Below, piece after piece: positions 55,876 through 64,000 of a DNA stretch of 64,000 nucleotides (its first letter is position 1; each line of letters starts with the position of its first letter). The translations under genes were made by a program, and so were the position numbers. Source of the stretch: Dryocosmus kuriphilus (Eukaryota; Arthropoda; Insecta; Hymenoptera; Cynipidae). The notes beneath the pieces are model-generated. The model was not told where the DNA came from. It did not search any database and was given only the letters and a program-made list of their open reading frames with translations. The stretch covers positions 187,676,001 through 187,740,000 of the forward strand of contig CM076190.1 of assembly GCA_038277395.1 (NCBI GenBank). Reading direction: 5' to 3'.

Positions 55876-56687
55876 GTTTTCACAAAGGCCACGTTTATTT
55901 TGAAAGCAATTTCTTTAACGAACATTTTAAGCTCAAAATGGCTTCTGTAAGTTGACTACAATTTTGGCTACAGCAATGATCCGTTTGACGTGAAACGGGA
56001 CATATACTAGACTGAGAATAAAGTAGTCCAAGCTCGGAAATATCCGTTATATTACTAAAACGGTGTACTTCTGCAAAATTTATTTTTGCGGAAAAAGAGT
56101 TACGAGATGCATGAAGCGTTCTTCCATCGGGTGTTGGCTTTGTAGAATCCCTGCGGTCTAGCTGCTACTCACTCTTTCCCGTAAAATTCTTAGACAGTAG
56201 ATTGAGACCGGATATGACCATGCGTTTCAAGAATTTTGGAGAACCTTATCCTAAGAAGTTGACCATCGATCTATTATTTTGTGATAAACTTAGGGTAGAT
56301 CTCTGACTGCGAGCTGCCCTATTCCTTTTGATTATTTTAGAAGGCGTTGCCGGAAGTGATTTCTTCTCGGACAGATCAGGTTCATGTATCTCTGAGGTTT
56401 CGTCGCTTCCATTGTTTGTGCCAATTTGCTGTACGGGATCAAACTAATCAACTGAGATTTACTGTGTACGTACATATGGTTCTAGCGATCCACATTTCGG
56501 TTTATTAAAAATGGATACCAAATAAAGGGCAGTGAGATTTCTGGACTTATTAACAAATGAATTAGCCACTTTATACCTATTTCTATGTTTAATATTCTCT
56601 TTTTTCTCTCTCTGGTTTCAGGATAATTCAAAATAAAAATCAAACTAAAATCAACCGAAGCTTTTAAAGAGAGGGAGATTCTTGGTA
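55876..56687. other. Spacer with a possible degenerate exon
   Basis: On the minus strand a 62-codon stretch (56245-56436) reads in an ordinary protein-like composition (DETSEIHEPDLSEKKSLPAT, then RSQRSTLSLSQNN) and follows a possible acceptor CCCGTACAG. I do not recognise it; it may be a relic exon. Confidence 0.25.
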
Positions 56688-56939
56688 CAGTAGAAGTCCG
56701 ATAAGTCGCAATCCGATAAGGCTCCATTCCTCTTATGACGACATTACATATATCTACATTCACGCACACTAATTTGATGCTCCCACTATGTACGTGCGAT
56801 CATATACTGCGCCTATTCTCGCCAGTTGCGCATGCGCAATGGAATAACCTCTACAGGAAGGGGCATTTATTAAGTCTCAAATTCCTGGAATTGTGTACCT
56901 TTACAGCTCCGAAGTAAGAAACTTATCGGATTTCCACTG
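56688..56939. mobile_element. Tigger/pogo-like MITE, 252 bp
   Basis: Ends CAGTAGAAGTCCGATAAGT at 56688 and the near-inverse ACTTATCGGATTTCCACTG ending at 56939, with TA at both sides (56686-56687, 56940-56941). CAGTxGAAxxCCGATAAGT ends are typical of Tigger-derived MITEs. It is non-coding. Confidence 0.85.
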
Positions 56940-57159
56940 TACTTATATGATTAATTTAGGTAAACGTTTAGAATAATGATTTTATTACGCTTACTCAGTT
57001 TGATGTGTTGTAGCACGTGGATTTTATTCATAATTTTTTAAACGGTAATTTTACGGAGGAGGATAATTTCTAAATTGTACATTTTTTTATAATTATCATT
57101 TATAAAAATTAAGCGCTTAATGTAACTAAGAAGCAAGAAAAGTATATCGGTCATGCGTA

Positions 57160-58438
57160 CGAGGTGTGTTCGAAAACTATCCGACCTGCATTGATATCTC
57201 CGCATTGATGCTATTTTCCGTCATCCGGGCCGTCGCATCCTTCGAAGTAGTCCCCATTTGGTTGAACTACATGCTCCCAGCGGTGCTTCCACATCTTAAA
57301 GTAGTCCTCGAACCCAGATTTTAGAATGACCTTCAGCTCGCGCGTCGCATTACTCTGAATCGTCTCGATGTCGTCGAACCGCTTTCCTTTGAGCGCCAGT
57401 TTCAATTTTGGGAACAACCAAAAGTCGCAGGGAGCTATGTCGGGACTGTACGGAGGCTGACGAAGCTGGAAAATCTTGTGTTTCACGAAAAATTGCTGCA
57501 CAGGGTTCGATGAATCCGCTGGCACGATATCGTGGTGAAGAATCCAGTCACCGTTTGACCGGAAACGCGGTCGTTTTCTTCTCGCGGCATCACGCAATCT
57601 TTTCAGAACTTCAACGTAATATTCTTTGTTGATCTTCTGACCTTCTGCAGCAAATTCGTAGTGCACAACACCCTCATAATCGAGAAAATAATCAGCATTG
57701 ACTTAACATGGCTCCGACTTTGACGTGCTTTTCTCGGCCGAGACTCGTCTAGACGCGTTCACTGTGAAGATTGTTGTTTAGTTTCAAGATCGTAACCAGA
57801 AACCCATGATTAATCATCAGTAATAACCTTCTTAAAGACATTTTCATTATCACTGACCATTTTCAAGTTGTCTTGAGCGATTTCAGAGCGAAGATCTTTC
57901 TGCTCGGTCGTGAGAAATTTCGGAATGAATTTCGCACACACGCGAGTCATTCCCAAAATCTTGTTCAAAATTTCCTAAACAGTACTTTTCGGTATTCCGA
58001 GATCATTTTCTACTTCACGAACAGTCAGTCGACGATCAACTTCAATCGCAAGTCGCACATGCTCGATGTTTTCCGGTGTTGTTGTCAGCAGAGGTCCGCC
58101 AGAACGAGGGTCACTGTCAACAGATGTGCGGCCATTTTTAGACCGCCTGTACCACTCCTTTATCTATGTTATGCCCATACTTTTGTCCCCAAAGGCCTTG
58201 ATGAAAATTCGTTGATCTCTTCTTTCTGTCATTTTCAACAGTACACAAATGCGACGTACATAAAAAGCACATTGGACATAAACACACGCTGCACGCGACC
58301 CAAGGCGTCCGTCTAGCAACCTCGGCATTCAAGGAGCTCGTGAGGGACTACTGGTTACGCTCATACCCCGCAGAGGCCGCTGGAGCGCTCTGGCGCAAAG
58401 ATATGAACGCAGGTTGGATAGTTTTCGGACACAACTCG
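57160..58438 (-). mobile_element. Mariner element, decayed
   Basis: Ends CGAGGTGTGTTCGAAAACTA at 57160 and AGTTTTCGGACACAACTCG ending 58438 (diverged inverse), with TA at 57158-57159 and 58439-58440. Full mariner length (1279 bp). Confidence 0.9.
57211..58232 (-). pseudogene. Mariner transposase, several lesions
   Basis: Starts MTERRDQRIFIKAFGDKS at 58230-58232. The DNA-binding part shows VEVDRRLTVREVE-like and RVCAKFIPKFL segments with stops. The first catalytic motif reads ITDDxSW with a stop in place of E. The last 151 codons are open (57211-57666), with HHDIVPADSS (second D; the usual N is I) and YSPDIAPCDFWLF (third D, spacing 34), ending HVVQPNGDYFEG. At least three stops or frameshifts. 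It belongs to a third mariner family in this window. Confidence 0.85.
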
Positions 58439-58602
58439 TATAATACGTCACCTTGTTCTCAAGGGTACCGATGGTTTCATGGAAAATGGTTGCCGCGTTG
58501 ACACAAACTTGACTTATATTGTAATACAAATGGTACCAATACAAAATCTTTTTATGTAGATTTCATTTTTTTCTTTGTATTTTTCATGATTCGATGAGAT
58601 GA

Positions 58603-60650
58603 GTGTCACAGTTTTTAGGTGTTTCAGTAAATATTAACTCAACAAAAAAAATTTCTTTCAAAAATATTACTGTTGAAGAAAAGAAAATGTGTTCCCCTCC
58701 CCAACAAAACAACATTTCTGTGAACAAACATAAAATGGATAACACTCCTGATCCTTGGTTAATCAATTTATCAAACGAAGTTATTCCCGAAAATATTTCC
58801 AACATAATTAGATTAGACGCTAATTTTAGTTCATGCTTCATTACAAATAAACAAAACCATCTTCTTGAAATAGTCAAAGATCTGGAGGTAAATCTTGATA
58901 AGATCCACTCAAATTGAAGAGATGACTTTAGAAACAAGGTCTCATCCATAACTTCTAATTACCTAAATAAACCGAAAAGGATCTCACTCGTCGATAGAGA
59001 AATAGCAAAAAATATAAAACTTACAAAATATTTCTTCAAAAATAATAATGATATTATGGCAACTCGTGCCGGTATAGGTAACATCACATTCTTACTTAAT
59101 AAATCCATGTATCAAGATAAAATGTTTGAACTTTTAAATGACTCTGAAACTTGCGAAAGAATTGATTCCAATCCTTTTTACAAATTTCAAAACTCAGCTT
59201 CTAAAGCTTTACAAACTTGGAAAAACAATAACTATTTAGGTAACTTCAAAAATTTTAAACAAAACTTATCAAATTCAAATACGAACATTGCTAGAATATA
59301 CGGATTACCAAAAATCCATAAACCAAACTGTCCACTTAGACTTGTTGTTTCCTACATAAATACACCCACATATTTCTTATCAAAAAAAAATAACACAATA
59401 CTTTTAACATTAATTCCAAAATCTAAATATATTGTAAAAAATTCGATCATCTTCTGTGATACTATTATCAAAGTATCCATTCCTAACAATCATATTCTTC
59501 TCTCTCTTGATGAAGCTTCCTTATATACAAATATTCCTTTAGATCTTATTTTGAACAGCATAGAAAACAGATGAAACGGCATTAAAAAACACACAAATAT
59601 CCATCTTGATAAATTCAAAGATCGGATTTCTTTCCTTATGAATTCTACCTATTTCAAATTCAACAACTTTTTTTATAAACTAAAATTTAGGACTCCAATG
59701 GGGTCTACAATATCAAGTATTCTATAGCTGACATTGTTTTACAGGATTTAGAGTGTGATGTTTTTAATAAACTTGATTATTAAATTCACACATACTTTTA
59801 TGAAATCAAATCTAGTAATTCCATCAATTTCCTAGATCTAAAAATTATAAGAAGCAACAACAACAAAATCATAAACTGGTATAGAAAACCTACATATCCT
59901 GGCAGATTACTAAATTACCTTTCTAATCATCCTACTCATCAAAAAATAGGTATCATTAAAAACATAATAGACTCAGCCATTTTACTTTCTGACAAAGTTT
60001 TTCATAAAGCAAATTTAAACATAATTAATGACTTTTTCTATTATAGCAACTATTCAGAATTTTTCATCAAAAAACATGTGAAACAAAGACTTTTCCAAAT
60101 CAATAACAAACTTAATTCTTCTCAAAGTAATAAATACAGTAATCTTATACTTGACAAATCCTTTGCTTCATTTAATTATGATCCTAACATCTCTTTACAA
60201 ATATGTAGATTATTCAAACAACTCAACATTGATACCATTTTCAAAATTGAATCCAAACTTAATCAATTTATCAAAGTAGGAAAAGACTCATTAGGCAAAT
60301 ATGATCAAATTAATACTGTTTACAAAATTTCCTGTACCTGCAGCAAATCTTATATTGGACAAACAAAAAGAACTCTAAAAACTAGAAGAGATGAACACAA
60401 AAATAATATAAATTACTGTCTAAAGAATCAAAAAGAAATAGCAAAACATATTCATAACGAACACAATGGTAATTCTTCTTTCATAAAATGGGACAATATC
60501 CAAATCTTACACAAAGAATCCAATTTGTATAAAAGACTCTTTGCTGAGATGTTTTGTATCAAAAAAGAAAATGATAATAAACTTAATAAAATTTCTGATC
60601 TAAATTCATTCAACTCGGCTTATAATATGATTCTCAATTACATTTAGAAA
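58603..60650 (+). pseudogene. PLE 2 polyprotein (RT plus GIY-YIG), RT catalytic part deleted
   Basis: One frame runs 58603-59574 through a TGA at 58915 (an arginine codon expected) and holds IYGLPKIHKPNCPLR (about 59299). Another TGA follows, then FRTPMGSTISSI near 59690. A deletion/frameshift near 59780 removes the YxDD catalytic motif; sequence resumes with FYEIKSSNSINFLDLKI and INWYRKPTYPGRLLNYLS. The rest is open to 60647: RLFKQLNI, then the GIY-YIG domain (TVYKISCTCSKSYIGQTKRT, LKTRRDEHKNN) and a C-terminal CIKKENDNKLNKI. The endonuclease domain looks intact; the reverse transcriptase is dead. Confidence 0.87.
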
Positions 60651-61154
60651 TTTCTCAATATTAACATCCTAAATAAATTCAAATTAATTTCAAATACTTC
60701 TTGTATTTTTGATTGCCTTTTATTTGGATTTACCGCCAAATCTTATTCCGACATCTTTTATGTATCTTTTCCACCATATTATTATATAAAATAATCTACT
60801 CTATCATTCTTCGCAACATTCTTATTATAATCAACTGTTTTAGTCCGCCTCTCAGGTGGCTAGGTTTTCTAACCTATGCCACTTGAAAAACTTTTCGAAT
60901 ATTTCCTTTATACAATGTTTAATCAAAAACTACAATTTTATAACTATGGATTTTTGAAACTAAGTTATCCAAGGACCAAAATAACTCAAGAATTTAAAAA
61001 AAATGTTTTAATGGCTTAAAAATAGATACGGATTTGTAGTCTGTTTTCTTTACGTTTAACTGGTAAGTCCTATATATTTAGAAATATGAACACATCGTTT
61101 CTTCGTATCATAATTTATTCTTTATACCAGTTCCGACTTATTTTATTCTAGAAC
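60651..61154. other. 3' untranslated region of PLE 2
   Basis: Non-coding. It contains GGTGGCTAGGTTTTCTAACC and, beyond it, the hammerhead-like motif. Confidence 0.4.
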
Positions 61155-61196
61155 TTGGCCTGATGAGGTCACTATAATGTGACGAAACGTTGCCAA
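61155..61196 (+). ncRNA. Hammerhead ribozyme-like motif in PLE 2
   Basis: Core elements are in order: stem I 5' strand TTGGC (61155-61159), CTGATGA (61160-61166), stem II GTCAC-TATAAT-GTGAC (61168-61183), GAAA (61184-61187), a two-base-pair stem III ACGT with no loop (61187-61190), cleavage-site T (61191), and stem I 3' strand GCCAA (61192-61196). The extra G at 61167 beside stem II is the only departure from the standard core. PLEs are known to carry hammerheads with very short stem III that work best as dimers. I infer that this one processes PLE transcripts. Confidence 0.75.
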
Positions 61197-61319
61197 TAAA
61201 TTTATGGAAAATTTTTAGTCTGGTTGCATCGTTTTTTATCTATTAGTAAAATATTCAATTACGATTTCAGGATATAATCCTTTATTGTTAAAGTTTTTTA
61301 TTGATTTAGTATGAATATT

Positions 61320-61500
61320 TTGCATATAACAATAAAGATTGAACCATTTATTTGCCAAGGTTGGTGTACAGGGTTGTTCCAGGAATTAACCAGGGTGTGT
61401 CTAGGGGCAGGAAGGGTAGATCAGGGACTGATACAAGTATTAACCTGGACTGGGCCTAAGCTGGTGCAAATCTGGGCCGAGGAAGGTTTTATCTCATTTC
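61320..61500. repeat. GC-richer minisatellite-like block B
   Basis: Counterpart of 43740-43905; the preceding sequence TTTAGTATGAA is also shared. It lies 3' of exon B, as block A lies 3' of exon A, but about 840 bp away instead of about 120. Confidence 0.6.
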
Positions 61501-62336
61501 TCCAAAAATGATTAGATCAGTAGTTCGACTTAAAAATCAGAAATTAGTTAACGTTTAATGTTTGGTAGGGAATTTCTTTGGACTCGAAAAAAACGACCCA
61601 TGTGTTTCTTTGACACAAAAAAGTTTTACCTGTTAATTTTCGTTCAATTTCGCAGAAAGGTCTGCCTGGAAAAATTTTATTTTAAAATTGCATGCATAAA
61701 ATATATAAATAAATTCTTAGGAAGATTTAAAAATAAATACTGAAGATGCTCTATTTCCCACTAAAATATCGGTTAAAATATTATTTCGCTCGTGGCCTGT
61801 AAAGCTTTCATCGAATATTTTATTAATAAAATTGCGTATTTTGTTAATATAAATAATATCTAATTTCTAAAGAAATAACCTAGTTGCGAAAATGCTGCTG
61901 ACAAAGGATGATAAAAGTTAAGGAAACGGGTTTGTAGTTTAAAAATCCCATTCTTCTCAAGCAGTTGAATTCTCTGTATACTTTTTTCTGTATTAATATA
62001 TTTCTTTCTATATTTATAAACGTAAACAGTATTGACTGCTTGCAGAACCTCACGTCCGCAGTAGAGATAATGATTTTAAAAATTGGGAAATTAAATAAAG
62101 GGTCTTAAAAAACGTTTGCATTGTTCCGAGTTTCTGATAAAAATAGAAATTTCTAAAAACAATTTTTTTTTAATTCTGAAATTTTTGGACCACACAAACG
62201 TTCCTAAGTGTTTTTTATTTAATTTTCCCGAATTTTAACCTTGATATTTCAATTCGCATGGACGTAATTTGTTGCCAAATGTTTTCGGTAAAGTAAGAAT
62301 GGGATAAGCATTACATGGCGTTAATTTAAAAACATT
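61501..62336. other. AT-rich spacer
   Basis: No gene recognised. Confidence 0.35.
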
Positions 62337-62741
62337 TTATTGCAAAATTGACTCTGGTTCCGGCGTCTCGGAAATTATTTTTCGCTCAGCGTAACGAATA
62401 TCTTTTCCATAATATTTGTGGAAGAATCGATCATTCTGAGGATCTTTGTCCAATAGTCCTTTATTCAGGTTGTTATTTTTATCTACGCGTACGATAATTC
62501 TTTCAAATTTATGCTCCCATGGAATCACGAATGGATACAAATTTTGATGTTGGACTGTTTCCAATTATGTATACTTTATCTTTTGTTTTCTCCACTGCTA
62601 CTGGGAAAGGGACTTTTGGTAAATCCATGGGTATACCTGCCCAAAGTTCGTAATAACGAACATTAATTCGTGGTAATGGTGGTAAAGTGAGCAAAGGAGG
62701 CTGTTTTTTAATTAGTCCGAAAATTCGTTTGAAAGCTGATT
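62337..62741 (-). pseudogene. Last exon of the unknown gene family (copy B), frameshifted
   Basis: Related to exon A at 44028-44416. It begins at an acceptor TTTATTTTTTCAG (before 62741) and reads SAFKRIFGLIKK, LPRINVRYYELWAGI, VPFPVAVEK and VYIIGN. A one-base shift near 62560 then moves to the frame with NLYPFVIPW, RIIVRVDKNNN, DPQNDRFFHKYY and IRYAER, ending SILQ. The TAA stop lies within AATAAA (62336-62341 on the minus strand), so stop and poly(A) signal overlap. The shift could be a real mutation or a base-calling error; without it the exon would be open over its whole length. Upstream exons were not found within the window. Confidence 0.5.
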
Positions 62742-63480
62742 CTGAAAAAATAAAGTATGTATAAGAAATTAATTATAGTATGAATTATATACTAGGGGTT
62801 ACCGGATATGGAAACAGTAAAAATTACTCCTAACTTTCTCAAATGTGATTGCTGAAAACCCCTTGGAACGACTTACTTGAAATTTGAACATGTATTTTTA
62901 CATTTTTTTTTTTAAGTAAATGCAAACCGAAAATTATTTCAAATTCTTTAAAAATGGTGATGTAGTCCATTGCGTAAAGGTTAAATTTTTTAGCAGCAGC
63001 GAACGGCGAAATGGATATTAGTTTGCATGTTAAATTACGCGATTTTGCCAATTTTTTGCATAAATTTTGGATCAATCTCGAAAATTTATGTAAGAAAATT
63101 GACAAAATTGTATACTTTAGAAAACAAAATATCCATCTCGCCGTTTGCTGCTTCCAAAAAGTAGGATTTTTACGCAAGGGACAATATCTCCACAATTTTC
63201 AAAGATTTTTAAATAATCTTTAGTGTGCAAAAAAAAAGTCTTACTTGTATGTTGGTCTTGTTTTTATTTTTGCCTTAAATTAAGCTGATGTCTAAAATTT
63301 TATAATAATTATGTCTTAAAAAGAGCCATTAAGGGTCTTCAGTTTAAAACAAAACACAATTATGGCTAACCTTTAGTCTTTTGTATTAAAAACAAGCCCC
63401 ACTTGGTCTTCAATCTGAGGCATCAAGATTTGGGCTGTAAAGAAGAAGGTAATGAAGCTTGCTTTAGCCCTCTAGGTCTA
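62742..63480. other. Spacer upstream of exon B
   Basis: Intron or intergenic DNA. The overlapping open frames 62839-63195 (minus) and 63011-63223 (plus) mirror each other in AT-rich sequence and show no domain. Confidence 0.35.
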
Positions 63481-63519
63481 GCTTTTAGACCTCTGAACAG
63501 CTATAGCTAACTTCAATAG

Positions 63520-63657
63520 AATGGTGACGTCATAACCGATCAATACAGCGAGCTGAGCGAGATCGCGTCGTATCTGCTAATTGTTTATTGAGTTAGTTAA
63601 TCTATACAGTTAATTGTGCCAAAATAGAAGATACTTGTCGATACAATGAAAAAGAAG
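63520..63657 (+). promoter_or_regulatory. Possible promoter and first exon
   Basis: A perfect CRE palindrome TGACGTCA (63525-63532) lies about 115 bp before ATGAAAAAGAAG, which is followed at once by a splice donor GTAAAT (63658). A four-codon first exon would be consistent with an insect gene on the plus strand continuing beyond the window. No second exon is visible. Confidence 0.3.
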
Positions 63658-63660
63658 GTA

Positions 63661-64000
63661 AATATTTCTTTTATTAATAATAAATTTAATACAATATTTT
63701 TTAAACCTCCCCTTTTTCTGCAACGAACTCCTATAACCTCAAAACTAACAGTTACATATTGCTTATACTTCGGTCGCTGAAACGCTTGCCCACAATTTTA
63801 CAATTTATCACCTAGAAATATTTTTAATCGCGATTTTATTTTGTTCTTCAACGATAGAATTTGAATAAAATAAGCATTTATCAATGAGGTAAGTCTGCAA
63901 GTGAAATTCTATCAGATGTTTTACATTTATGATTCGAGGCTGTCTCTGATGAGTGCCATATATATCAAAGAAAAGTTTCTTTGATTAAAAGAAACTGTTT
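63661..64000. other. AT-rich end of window
   Basis: Would be the first intron if the exon at 63646 is real; otherwise nothing is seen. Confidence 0.3.

Larger units (their letters stand above)
58540..61230 (+). mobile_element. Penelope-like element 2
   Basis: A PLE of a different family from 256-7002, with reverse transcriptase and GIY-YIG domains in order and a hammerhead-like motif in the 3' region. The outer limits are approximate; no clear pseudo-LTR pair was found. The mariner at 57160-58438 lies directly upstream. Confidence 0.75.

Overview
The window is AT-rich nuclear DNA from a metazoan, almost certainly an arthropod and most likely an insect. The evidence is the set of mobile elements (mariner, Tc1, pogo, hAT, Ginger, Penelope-like, a purine-strand LINE of a type common in ants and other Hymenoptera), spliceosomal introns inside genes, long AT-rich spacers, and no operons or bacterial-type genes. 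The order cannot be fixed from the sequence. No tRNA, rRNA or CRISPR array was seen.

The locus is a transposon graveyard in which nearly every recognisable coding region is a transposase or reverse transcriptase, and several elements are nested. From left to right: two Penelope-like elements (PLEs) head to head form a 6.7-kb inverted repeat (256-7002), one arm carrying a mariner (345-1673) and a GC-island repeat (2676-3890). A 3.5-kb inverted-repeat element (7872-11423) carries a Tc1 copy. A 2.75-kb foldback element (12552-15302) has arms ending in arrays of a 42-bp repeat. Then come an internally deleted mariner (16013-16961), a second GC-island repeat (18540-19770), and a decayed two-ORF LINE (21463-25986).

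From 26.5 to 30 kb, a pogo-like element with a PHD finger sits inside a decayed transposase gene (probably Transib/RAG1-like), and the reading frame is restored if the element is removed. Between 31 and 39.5 kb lie a 444-bp palindrome, small hairpin MITEs, a hAT pseudogene interrupted by a GC-rich retroposon, and a long-armed foldback. A mariner (39782-43309) is split by two more GC-island repeats. At 48.1-52.7 kb there is a three-level nest: a TA-flanked inverted-repeat element holds a Ginger transposon, which holds an intact Tc1. A satellite with a 165-bp unit (54.1-55.9 kb), a Tigger-like MITE, another mariner and a second PLE with a hammerhead-ribozyme-like motif follow.

The best candidates for host genes are two related last exons on the minus strand (44028-44416 and 62337-62741). 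They have splice acceptors and share a protein family I do not recognise; one is frameshifted. Both are followed by related GC-richer minisatellite blocks, suggesting one duplicated gene later separated by about 18 kb of insertions. A possible first exon on the plus strand lies near 63646. The only transposase that looks fully intact is the Tc1 copy at 50376-51362.
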